From the NCBI GenBank assembly GCA_014730235.1, contig WJIO01000422.1, positions 1-5,809 on the forward strand: 5,809 nucleotides of DNA. The letters are read 5' to 3'. The notes under the pieces are model-generated. The model was not told where the DNA came from. It did no database searches and was given only the letters and a program-made list of their open reading frames with translations. The translations under genes and the position numbers were made by a program. Positions 1 to 5,809 of this stretch are shown in pieces; the first letter of the stretch is position 1, and each line of letters opens with the position of its first letter. The DNA comes from Candidatus Poribacteria bacterium. GTDB lineage: Bacteria; Poribacteria; DTPJ01; WJIO01.

Positions 1-38
1 GCTTAAAGAGATACTAGCAAATGAAAATTCTACCAGGC

Positions 39-66
39 TGTCATTCCTGCTTTCGCAGGAATGACA
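39..66. repeat. Perfect 12-bp inverted repeat (REP-like hairpin)
   Basis: The arms TGTCATTCCTGC (39-50) and GCAGGAATGACA (55-66) are perfectly complementary around a 4-nt loop. The loop reads TTTC on the plus strand and GAAA on the minus strand, so a minus-strand RNA would form a stem capped by a GNRA tetraloop. Neither side is followed at once by a run of T, so it is not a textbook intrinsic terminator. It lies about 90 bp downstream of the lipoprotein gene that ends at 158 and could still act as a bidirectional terminator or an mRNA 3'-end stabiliser. The TCATTCC...GGAATGA core resembles dispersed extragenic palindromes known from many environmental bacteria; that it is repeated elsewhere in this genome is inference, as only one copy lies in the window. 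Confidence 0.75.
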
Positions 67-157
67 TAGAACTATATTCTTTGAGCATTTTCATATGTTT
101 CTTCATCCTGAATTCTTATAAAAATTGGTTTTAGAGATTTTTTAGAATTCTCAGCAA

Positions 158-1006
158 TTAAAAAGAACCCAACCGCGAATCCATAGCCCCACCTTTTCTA
201 TCAAAAGATGTAACTTCAACTATGTATTCTGCCGATTCGGTTTCTTCTTCCTCTTCTGATTCTTCTGATGTATATGTAACCTTGTATTTAACCAGACCAC
301 CGGGAACTTCATCAGTTAGCCACCATTCAGCTATGCCTCTTATATCCCGGTAGACCACATGCCGGGTATTGAATGAACCTGCTGGTGTGGTAACGTCTTC
401 AAATCCCTTGGTAGCAGCTTCCAGGCTTTCTTTTGTAAGTTTTGTAGGCTGGGCATACCATGCAGCGGTATTTTCCTGTACAGGTACTTCAGCGGCTTCT
501 TTATCGCCCGGAAAAAGACTGCGAAGTCGCAGAAGTCTTCTATAACCCGCTTCATCGGGTGGAGAGAAAAGAGATTCCAATACAACCTCCTCCATATTAC
601 CTTCCCGCATGCCTTTTGATACAACTCGCCACCATTCTTTTCCGTCTTCTTCTCTTTTAAGGAAGGCTTTTTCGAACTCATCACCCTCGTCCATACCAGT
701 AGCCTTCCAACGGGTCAAGTCACCGGGTTCATATTCATTATAGCTGAAGCTGTAGCCGCCATGATAATAAACCATGCTGAATATGCTGGATACATACATC
801 TGCATTAAGGCTGGTGTAAGGTTCATTAAGCTGGCTTCTGCATATCCTGCCACCGCAGTTCCTACTGTATCACCTATCCGCTGACCCACTTTATTACCTG
901 CTGCACCAGCAGCTTTATCAATGGTTGATTCTATAAATGTAGAACATCCTGATATGAAAATCAGGATAACTACGGAAATACTGATCAGGCTAATCATTTT
1001 TCTCAT
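158..1006 (-). CDS. Uncharacterised lipoprotein with glycine-zipper segment
   Basis: The 282-residue protein opens with a short basic N-terminus, a hydrophobic stretch and a lipobox ISGC, so lipidation is expected at Cys21; Ser at +2 favours outer-membrane sorting. Residues 34-54 contain Gly at 37, 41, 45 and 49, an exact GxxxG series (glycine zipper), suggesting close helix packing or membrane association. The middle (about 75-185) is rich in charged and aromatic residues. Residues 205-245 look like beta strands (PAGSF, EWWLTDEVPGG). A very acidic run (about 248-260) follows, and the chain ends in a short beta-like tail. I do not recognise a named family and assign no function. The start is ATG at 1006, with AGGAGG six bases upstream. 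It lies 57 bp downstream of the DUF151 lipoprotein gene on the same strand, so co-transcription is likely. The ORF appears intact. Confidence 0.85.
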   Translation of the reverse strand: MRKMISLISISVVILIFISGCSTFIESTIDKAAGAAGNKVGQRIGDTVGTAVAGYAEASLMNLTPALMQMYVSSIFSMVYYHGGYSFSYNEYEPGDLTRWKATGMDEGDEFEKAFLKREEDGKEWWRVVSKGMREGNMEEVVLESLFSPPDEAGYRRLLRLRSLFPGDKEAAEVPVQENTAAWYAQPTKLTKESLEAATKGFEDVTTPAGSFNTRHVVYRDIRGIAEWWLTDEVPGGLVKYKVTYTSEESEEEEETESAEYIVEVTSFDRKGGAMDSRLGSF

Positions 1007-1063
1007 TTAAATCCTCCTGGAAAATGAAAAATTAAGCTTTGTAGTCATTTGAATATTTAGTAT

Positions 1064-1648
1064 TTACAGAAGATCATCAGGATTACCGGGCCACTTCTTT
1101 TTCGTTTCAACCTTGTCTTCTGATTCTTTATCCAATTCCACCCATCCGCTTTTATCAATTACTTTCTGAGACACAAAAACCGGCGCAGAACTCCTTAAAG
1201 CCAGGGCAATAGCATCGCTGGGTCTTGCATCAATTTCCTTCGTCTCGCCGTGTGATTCCATAGTTATAGTTGCTATATAGGTTTTTTCCCTTAAATCGCT
1301 TATAACGACTTTCATCATCTGCATATCGAACTCGGTTAATATGCTTGAAAACATATCATGTGTGCCAGGACGCTTGGGTTTATAGTTATTCAAGGCCATA
1401 TTAATAGCCATACCCTCAGCCATACCTATCCATATAGGCAGTATTTGGTCTTGATTTTCCTTTCTGGATAAAACAACAATAGGTGTTATGCCGCTGTCTG
1501 TAACATAATCCATTATAATACCTTTGACACTTACTTCATAGTTTTCCTCAGATTTTTTATTAATTACTGTCAGATTTTGAGTTTCCTTTTGAGAACATCC
1601 TGTAATGGCAATAATGACTATAAGAATTCCAGCTAAGTATATCTTCAT
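1064..1648 (-). CDS. Lipoprotein with DUF151/bifunctional nuclease (BFN) domain
   Basis: This is a 194-residue protein. Residues 1-18 form a lipoprotein signal (hydrophobic core, lipobox ITGC, Cys18), followed by a polar linker. From about residue 39 to 160 it shows the DUF151/BFN (PF02577) signature: PIWIG at 71-75, RPGTHD at 93-98 and the diagnostic DARPSDAIALALR at 140-152. A charged tail ends in PDDLL. Characterised family members are reported to have DNase/RNase activity, and most are predicted cytoplasmic proteins; export and anchoring are what is odd here. The frame extends upstream to GTG at 1657, but I prefer ATG at 1648: AGGTG lies six bases before it and overlaps that GTG, while the GTG has no good ribosome binding site. 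It is probably the first gene of a minus-strand unit with the lipoprotein gene downstream. Family assignment is firm; its activity outside the cytoplasm is unknown. Confidence 0.92.
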   Translation of the reverse strand: MKIYLAGILIVIIAITGCSQKETQNLTVINKKSEENYEVSVKGIIMDYVTDSGITPIVVLSRKENQDQILPIWIGMAEGMAINMALNNYKPKRPGTHDMFSSILTEFDMQMMKVVISDLREKTYIATITMESHGETKEIDARPSDAIALALRSSAPVFVSQKVIDKSGWVELDKESEDKVETKKKWPGNPDDLL

Positions 1649-1657
1649 GTATTTCAC

Positions 1658-1890
1658 CTGCTTAGAAGTATAAAATTTGCATAACCAACAAGCCTATACC
1701 CTTATCGTTATTAAACGCATATCAATGTAATATATATTTCCATTTTAGTGTTTTTATATTTGGTATTCTTGGGTATTACTATATCGCTAGAACCATATAT
1801 TGTCAATGGAAATCAATTAATCCTGAAGAATCATACTTTTAATATCCTGATATTTTTAAAACTAACTAAACAATAAAAGGAAATTTTATA
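1658..1890. promoter_or_regulatory. Divergent AT-rich intergenic region with operator-like dyad
   Basis: This non-coding spacer separates the minus-strand lipoprotein genes from the plus-strand methyltransferase gene and must hold at least the outward promoters. A short perfect dyad AATATC-CT-GATATT lies at 1841-1854. A weak plus-strand sigma70-like candidate is TTAATC (1817-1822), a 17-bp spacer and TAATAT (1840-1845), which overlaps the dyad. For the minus strand I found no convincing -35/-10 pair; a TATACT lies only 10 bases upstream of the extended GTG (19 bases from the preferred ATG), too close for a normal leader. The region's role follows from gene orientation; the individual elements are weak. 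Confidence 0.4.
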
Positions 1891-2475
1891 ATGAATTCTC
1901 AACAGAATATAGAAATTAAAGCGTCAGATAAAAATCGCGTTTGCCCACCTCAAAATGTAAGTCATTTTGATAACTTCCTACGCCCCCTTGTCCACAACCC
2001 GCGTATGATATTTGGGCCTTATGTAAAACCGGGTATGAAGGTTCTGGATGTTGGATGTGGCAAAGGTTTTGCGTCTATAGGTCTGGCCCGTCTTGTGGGG
2101 GAAGAAGGTCTGGTGATATCAGCGGATTTACAACCGGAAATGCTGGGTATGGTTGAAGAAAGGGCAATATCGGAGGGATTATCCGATAGGATTAAACTGC
2201 ATCAATGTAAAGCTGACAGCATCGGATTGGATGAAGATTTGGATTTTGTGGTGGCTTTCTGGATGTATCATGAGCTTCCTGATGGGAAATCCTTTCTTGA
2301 TGAACTCTTTTCTTTACTCAATCCGGGTGGTCATTTATTTCTGGCTGAACCCAAAATTCATACCTCCAAAGGTGAATTCGAAGAGGCAGTTAAAGAAACC
2401 CAAAAGGCCGGATTTGTTATATCCAAAAAACCGAGGATATTCTTTAGCAGAGCCGTTGTTTTAAGAAAAGAATAA
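1891..2475 (+). CDS. Class I SAM-dependent methyltransferase
   Basis: This 194-residue protein has a Rossmann-type SAM-binding fold. Motif I is VLDVGCGKG at 51-59. The acidic residue at the end of strand 2 is Asp79 (ADLQPEML), and the strand-4 region is LDFVVAFWMYHELPD at 117-131. The post-motif NPGGHLFLAEPK spans 144-155, and strands near the C-terminus (FVISKK, AVVLRK) complete the sheet. The N-terminal segment with VCPP (17-20) and HNPRMIFGPYVKPG (35-48) recalls a group of small methyltransferases of unknown substrate that keep a Cys-Pro-Pro near the start. The substrate cannot be told from the sequence. The start is ATG at 1891, preceded by AAAAGGAAA at a workable distance. The gene is the first on the plus strand and lies 119 bp before the isomerase gene, so it may or may not share a transcript with it. 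Confidence 0.9.
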   Translation: MNSQQNIEIKASDKNRVCPPQNVSHFDNFLRPLVHNPRMIFGPYVKPGMKVLDVGCGKGFASIGLARLVGEEGLVISADLQPEMLGMVEERAISEGLSDRIKLHQCKADSIGLDEDLDFVVAFWMYHELPDGKSFLDELFSLLNPGGHLFLAEPKIHTSKGEFEEAVKETQKAGFVISKKPRIFFSRAVVLRKE

Positions 2476-2594
2476 TGTTTATCATTGCATACTGAAAAAG
2501 CCTGTACAAAAAAACATCTGTGTGATAGTATTATGAAAGCTTTTATCGGAATAATCAGCATTGATCTGAGAATAAATCATGAGAGGAGAACACA

Positions 2595-3356
2595 ATGGGT
2601 CGCATCAAGCAATCTATATGTTTTGGATGTTTTAATCGCGGGGATGCCACCCCAGAACATGTTATTAAAGAAGCCGCCAGTATAGGCTTTAAATCGGTAG
2701 AAATGGCTCCCCGGGAACACTGGAATATGATCAGGGATTTAGGCATGAAGATTGCCATCATCGGCGGACATCGTTCTTTAACCGACGGCCTGAATAAACG
2801 CTCAAATCACCGTAGGATAGAAGAAGAATTATTACAGAAGATGGATATAGCAGTTGAAAACGATATACCATCCCTTATTTGCTTTTCCGGCAATAGGGAA
2901 GGCCTTTCCGACGAAGATGGTATGGAAATAGTCGCGGAAGGATTAAACCGGGTGGCAAAAGCTGCCGAAGAGAAAGGCGTTACCCTTTGCATGGAACTCC
3001 TTAACAGCAAGGTAAATCACCCTGATTATCAATGTGACCATACCGATTGGGGGGTGGAAGTATGCAAGCGCGTCAATTCCCCCAGGATAAAGCTGTTATA
3101 CGATATATATCACATGCAGATAATGGAGGGTGATCTTATACGCACTATAAGTGATAATATTGACTACATTGGTCACTTCCACACAGCAGGAAATCCCGGT
3201 CGTAGAGATATGGATGAGGAGCAGGAAATCTATTATCCGCCGGTAATGAAGGCCATCGCAGATTCAGATTATGATATGTATGTAGGTCATGAATTTGTGC
3301 CTAAAGGCGATCCTATTAAGGCTATGAGGGCCGCTTATGAATTATGCGATGTATAA
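2595..3356 (+). CDS. Hydroxypyruvate isomerase-like sugar isomerase/epimerase (TIM barrel)
   Basis: This is a 253-residue protein of the xylose-isomerase-like TIM-barrel superfamily (AP_endonuc_2 fold), of typical length for hydroxypyruvate isomerase (Hyi). Conserved signatures are MELLN (133-137), LLYDIYHMQIMEGDL (167-181), GHFHTAGNPGR (193-203), GHEF (231-234) and a C-terminal ELCDV. Expected divalent-metal ligands by family analogy are Glu134, Asp170, His196 and Glu233, with His173 and Arg203 near the substrate. The YDIYHMQxMEGDL block and the NPxR spacing match Hyi, but His196 is more like the ketose 3-epimerases. It probably interconverts an aldose/ketose or 2-hydroxy-aldehyde/ketone pair in the cytoplasm; the exact substrate is open. 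The start is ATG at 2595, with GAGAGGAG six bases upstream. The next gene follows after 66 bp on the same strand. Confidence 0.88.
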   Translation: MGRIKQSICFGCFNRGDATPEHVIKEAASIGFKSVEMAPREHWNMIRDLGMKIAIIGGHRSLTDGLNKRSNHRRIEEELLQKMDIAVENDIPSLICFSGNREGLSDEDGMEIVAEGLNRVAKAAEEKGVTLCMELLNSKVNHPDYQCDHTDWGVEVCKRVNSPRIKLLYDIYHMQIMEGDLIRTISDNIDYIGHFHTAGNPGRRDMDEEQEIYYPPVMKAIADSDYDMYVGHEFVPKGDPIKAMRAAYELCDV

Positions 3357-3369
3357 TCAATACATATAT

Positions 3370-3398
3370 TTCACGTAAACCTAATTTATTTATATATT
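3370..3398 (+). promoter_or_regulatory. Weak sigma70-like promoter candidate before the UroD-like gene
   Basis: TTCACG (3370-3375) and TATATT (3393-3398) are separated by 17 bp, each matching four to five of six consensus positions. Transcription would start near 3405 and leave a leader of about 18 bases that contains the AGGAG ribosome binding site. The spacer is very AT-rich, so a chance match is quite possible and read-through from the isomerase gene is an equally good explanation. Confidence 0.25.
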
Positions 3399-3422
3399 GT
3401 CTATGGGTTATAGGAGTTAATT

Positions 3423-4454
3423 ATGCACCAGGATGTCTTAACAAAAGATGAGGTAATGTCAGTCATAGAACGTCGCGGATGCCGCCGGGTTCCTTTAATG
3501 ATACGCATGTGGATCGGTGGTGATCTGTATGACAAATACGGCGATGAACTGAGGGATTTTGTCCAGACAATACCTGAGGATTTCCTACAGGTAGGATTCA
3601 GAGGGCCAGGAGGATGGGAGGGATCCGAAGATGATCCGGAATATCGTTGGGCCATATACGATAAACCCAGGGATGAGGAAGCCAAAGGAATAGATTCCCG
3701 CAGATTTTTAAGCGACTGGAACGATCTGGATGAATTTATAGAGAAGATGCCCAGTCCCATTGGTAAAGAATTTTTTGAAGGCCCTGCAAAGGCCCGGGAG
3801 GATAATCCCGATGCCTTTGTAGTCGGGATGGATTTCTTCTGCTTTTATGAACGGCTTTGGACTATTCGGGGCATGAAGGACTTGCTGGAGGATTTTCTTT
3901 TGGAACCTGAAAGGGTTATGCGTCTGACCAACGCTGTCCGGGATTTTCATCTCAAAGTTATACGGGGTTATGGTGAAGCTGGTGCCGATGCTGTATATAC
4001 CAGCGATGATATGGGAACTCAGGAGGCTTTATTTTTCAGCCCTTCAGTGTTCAGAAAATTCCTGAAACCGGCCTATGCAGCTCTTATTGAGGAAGCCCAT
4101 TCTTACGGGATGAAATTTTGGCTGCACACCTGCGGAAATGTTACAGAGATTATGGATGACCTAATCGAAATAGGTCTGGATATTATACATCCTATCCAAC
4201 CTTTCGCGATGGACGCAAAGGCCACAGCAAAGGCTTTTGGCGACCGGATAAGCTTCATGCCCGGAATTGACGTCCAGCATCTTCTGCCCCATTGTTCTGA
4301 AAAAGAGGTTGTAGAGGGCACAAAGGAATTAATAGATACTTTTCGCCGACCAGAGGGTGGAATGATATTTTCCCTTTCCAATGCTATCCATACCGACGTT
4401 TCACTGGAAAATGTCAAAGCATTCATGAAAACCGCTTATGAATATGGTAGCTAA
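3423..4454 (+). CDS. Uroporphyrinogen decarboxylase-superfamily protein (MtaA/HemE-like, not true HemE)
   Basis: This 343-residue protein has the length and pattern of the URO-D superfamily (PF01208), which includes HemE and the corrinoid-linked methyltransferases MtaA, MtbA and CmuA. Seen here are an N-terminal RRVPLMIRMW (21-30), TSDDMGTQ (193-200) with the usual acidic pair, FWLHTCGN (232-239), IHPIQP (255-260), FMPGIDVQHLL (278-288) and a C-terminal LSNAIHTDVSLENVKAF (318-334). His235 and Cys237 match the HxC zinc motif of the methyltransferase branch. The Arg-rich N-terminal substrate motif of HemE is absent, so heme synthesis is unlikely. The third zinc cysteine expected near the C-terminus in MtaA-type enzymes is not obvious; Ser and Asn occupy that area. 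The start is ATG at 3423, with AGGAG six bases upstream. No corrinoid protein gene is visible. Function is probably methyl or one-carbon transfer, or decarboxylation of an unknown substrate. Confidence 0.85.
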   Translation: MHQDVLTKDEVMSVIERRGCRRVPLMIRMWIGGDLYDKYGDELRDFVQTIPEDFLQVGFRGPGGWEGSEDDPEYRWAIYDKPRDEEAKGIDSRRFLSDWNDLDEFIEKMPSPIGKEFFEGPAKAREDNPDAFVVGMDFFCFYERLWTIRGMKDLLEDFLLEPERVMRLTNAVRDFHLKVIRGYGEAGADAVYTSDDMGTQEALFFSPSVFRKFLKPAYAALIEEAHSYGMKFWLHTCGNVTEIMDDLIEIGLDIIHPIQPFAMDAKATAKAFGDRISFMPGIDVQHLLPHCSEKEVVEGTKELIDTFRRPEGGMIFSLSNAIHTDVSLENVKAFMKTAYEYGS

Positions 4455-4497
4455 GGGAAAGGGGTGGCAATTAGTCAACAGGGAATAGGATATTAGT

Positions 4498-4542
4498 AAA
4501 AGGGAAAAAGGGTTGTAAAAACCTGTTCCCTTTTGGCTTTTT
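4498..4542 (+). terminator. Terminator-like hairpin, possible attenuator before the radical SAM gene
   Basis: AAAAGGGAA (4498-4506) pairs perfectly with TTCCCTTTT (4526-4534). Inside it GGTT (4511-4514) pairs with AACC (4520-4523) around a 5-nt loop, separated from the outer stem by a small internal loop. The stem is followed by GGC and then TTTTT (4538-4542). This looks like an intrinsic terminator for the upstream genes, 43 bp past the UroD-like stop codon. It ends only 27 bases before the next start codon, leaving no room for a complete promoter after it. Control of the downstream gene by read-through or attenuation is therefore plausible. The stem is AT-rich, so termination may be partial. 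Confidence 0.6.
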
Positions 4543-4569
4543 CCTGCTTCTTTCTTCAAAGGGATCAGC

Positions 4570-5685
4570 ATGTCAAATTCTATTACATATCTTGAAAGTA
4601 TATTCCTCCAGGGAGTTAAATTTCAGAAAAAACTTGGCTTTAAAAAACTTTGGCGATTACAAAACATTTCCAGATATGCCGCATCTGCATGGTTACGACG
4701 CAGAAAAATGCAAAGGCATAAGGAATTTCCAATACCCACAGCCATTGCTATCAGTCCTACTATGAGATGCAATTTATCGTGTATTGGATGCTATGCAAAG
4801 GATTATCCAAAAGACGGGGAGTTATCTCTGGATATTATTGACAAAATCCTTACCGACGCTGAAAATATGGGCGTTTTTGTTTTTATTGTAACAGGCGGCG
4901 AACCCCTGATGAAAGAGGGTATTCTTGAGCTGTTCCAGAAACACAAGCGGCTTTTATTCCTGATAATTACCAATGGCACACTGCTGGACAGTCAGAAGGC
5001 GCAAATTATGTATAAGGCAGGCAATATAGTTCCTGTGGTAAGTCTTGAAGGCACAGAAGAACAAACCAGCTACCGTCGGGGTGACTTAGTATATTATAAC
5101 GTAAAAAGAGCTATGCGACTGCTGGATGAATCTGGTGTTATGTTTGGCTTTTCAGCAATGGTTACCAGCATGAATTTTAATATACTGGTCAGCGATAAAT
5201 TTATAGACGATTCCATAAATCGCGGTTGTTCCGTAGGCTTTTATACTGAATATATACCCATAGGCAGTGCAGCGAATTGGAGTCTGGTACTCAATAGAGA
5301 ACAAAAGGAACATTTCCGGGAAAAAGTTCTGGAAATACGCAAAAATAAACCCATAATGCTGGCTCATCTGCCCGATGATGAATATGGAAAAGATGGTAAA
5401 TGTCTGGCAGTTATGAGCGGATGCGTCCACATAAATTCCCAGGGATATGTAGAGCCATGCCCGTTTTCCCACATAGCCAGTGATAATATCAAAGATAAGG
5501 GATTGGAAGAATCACTGAAATCCAGCTTTTTACGTCAGATAAGGAACAGCGAAGCAACCATGAGAAGAGGGGAATATGGCTGTGCGCTTTTTGAGAACAG
5601 GCATTTGGTAGAGGATATTGCGTTTAGAACTGGTGCTGTATCTACTGAAAAAATTATGAATATAAAGGAATTTACAGCAATTTAG
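4570..5685 (+). CDS. Radical SAM protein with extra C-terminal cysteines
   Basis: This 371-residue protein carries the radical SAM CxxxCxxC motif at Cys67, Cys71 and Cys74 (MRCNLSCIGCYA), which binds the SAM-cleaving 4Fe-4S cluster. GGEP at 109-112 contacts the SAM amino group. TNGTLLD (134-140) and VVSLEG (156-161) continue the partial TIM barrel. The C-terminal part has Cys278, Cys285, Cys297 (VEPCPFSH) and Cys338 (YGCALF). This resembles a SPASM/Twitch auxiliary-cluster region but lacks the full seven-cysteine pattern, so one extra cluster is plausible. The basic N-terminal segment (15-50) may be an amphipathic or surface helix. The start is ATG at 4570, with AAAGGG six bases upstream. No precursor peptide gene is visible in the flanking sequence, so a RiPP role is not supported. 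The substrate is unknown. Confidence 0.92.
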   Translation: MSNSITYLESIFLQGVKFQKKLGFKKLWRLQNISRYAASAWLRRRKMQRHKEFPIPTAIAISPTMRCNLSCIGCYAKDYPKDGELSLDIIDKILTDAENMGVFVFIVTGGEPLMKEGILELFQKHKRLLFLIITNGTLLDSQKAQIMYKAGNIVPVVSLEGTEEQTSYRRGDLVYYNVKRAMRLLDESGVMFGFSAMVTSMNFNILVSDKFIDDSINRGCSVGFYTEYIPIGSAANWSLVLNREQKEHFREKVLEIRKNKPIMLAHLPDDEYGKDGKCLAVMSGCVHINSQGYVEPCPFSHIASDNIKDKGLEESLKSSFLRQIRNSEATMRRGEYGCALFENRHLVEDIAFRTGAVSTEKIMNIKEFTAI

Positions 5686-5809
5686 TATTGTTTTTTAGCA
5701 TGGGTGAAAATTTATATTCTTGTTGGTAGTTATTCAAAAGGACCAAGCATAAAATTTATGTCCGTGTGTTATTGCGATAAAGTTTGGTTCTTCCTGGTTC
5801 AGTGTGTTA
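5686..5809. other. Right-edge non-coding stretch with no supported gene
   Basis: After the radical SAM stop codon there is a T-rich run but no strong hairpin directly before it, so no terminator is called. An imperfect inverted repeat, AAGGACCAAGC (5738-5748) against GTTTGGTTCTT (5782-5792) with two G-U pairs and a 33-nt loop, is weak. The 9-bp direct repeat AAAATTTAT occurs at 5707-5715 and 5751-5759. A reading frame from ATG at 5758 stays open to the window edge but has no well-placed ribosome binding site. Confidence 0.4.

Noticed and set aside
2-64. Plus-strand frame open from the left edge, ending at TGA inside the hairpin
   Set aside because: It is only about 20 codons, half of them are the palindrome itself, and nothing identifies a protein family. 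It could be the tail of a gene lying to the left, but the window cannot show it.
41-106. 21-codon minus-strand ORF downstream of the lipoprotein gene
   Set aside because: Its only purine-rich upstream motif is too close to the ATG, and its 3' part is the palindrome, which supplies the stop codon.
1649-1657. Upstream GTG start for the DUF151 lipoprotein
   Set aside because: The GTG overlaps the ribosome binding site AGGTG of the ATG at 1648 and has no good site of its own.
2504-2534. Promoter candidate TGTACA / TATTAT before the isomerase gene
   Set aside because: The 19-bp spacer and poor -35 match are not enough in AT-rich DNA.
3423-4454. Annotation as hemE (uroporphyrinogen decarboxylase of heme synthesis)
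   Set aside because: The N-terminal Arg motif that binds the porphyrinogen is missing, an HxC motif is present, and no other tetrapyrrole gene is nearby.
5758-5809. Cys-containing ORF start (MSVCYCDKVW...) running off the right edge, considered as a RiPP precursor next to the radical SAM gene
   Set aside because: The nearest AGGA is about 15 bases upstream, only 17 codons are visible, and there is no leader-like sequence. Sequence beyond the window would be needed.
1-5809. CRISPR arrays, tRNA or rRNA genes, insertion sequences, phage genes
   Set aside because: I saw no regularly spaced repeats, no tRNA cloverleaf or rRNA-like stretch, and no transposase or phage-like reading frame on either strand.

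Overview
The window is moderately AT-rich bacterial chromosomal DNA with tight coding and clear Shine-Dalgarno sites. Two consecutive lipoproteins with Ser at +2 after the lipobox Cys suggest a diderm (outer-membrane) bacterium. The radical SAM enzyme and the UroD/MtaA-like protein fit an anaerobic or microaerophilic lifestyle. The perfect GAAA-loop hairpin near the left edge resembles small dispersed repeats seen in several environmental Gram-negative lineages. I cannot assign a phylum from this alone.

Layout. Bases 1-157 hold no convincing complete gene but contain a perfect 12-bp stem hairpin (39-66). Bases 158-1648 carry two minus-strand genes, probably one operon: first a lipoprotein with a DUF151/bifunctional-nuclease domain, then an uncharacterised lipoprotein with a glycine zipper. 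A divergent AT-rich spacer of about 240 bp follows. From 1891 to the right end all genes are on the plus strand: a class I SAM-dependent methyltransferase, a hydroxypyruvate-isomerase-like TIM-barrel sugar isomerase, a uroporphyrinogen-decarboxylase-superfamily protein that is not a true HemE, and a radical SAM enzyme with extra C-terminal cysteines. A terminator-like hairpin lies just before the radical SAM gene, and its 3' arm can also pair with that gene's ribosome binding site. The last ~124 bases hold no supported gene.

How the genes may work together. The isomerase and the UroD-like protein are the most likely functional pair (66-bp gap, same strand), plausibly in catabolism of a sugar acid or a methylated small molecule. 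The methyltransferase may belong to the same transcription unit, but the 119-bp gap leaves this open. The radical SAM gene is probably regulated separately or by attenuation. The two lipoproteins form a separate cell-envelope unit. No complete, clearly new system is visible. The most unusual items are the membrane-anchored DUF151 protein, the possible RNA switch at 4498-4564, and the non-standard cysteine pattern of the radical SAM protein.
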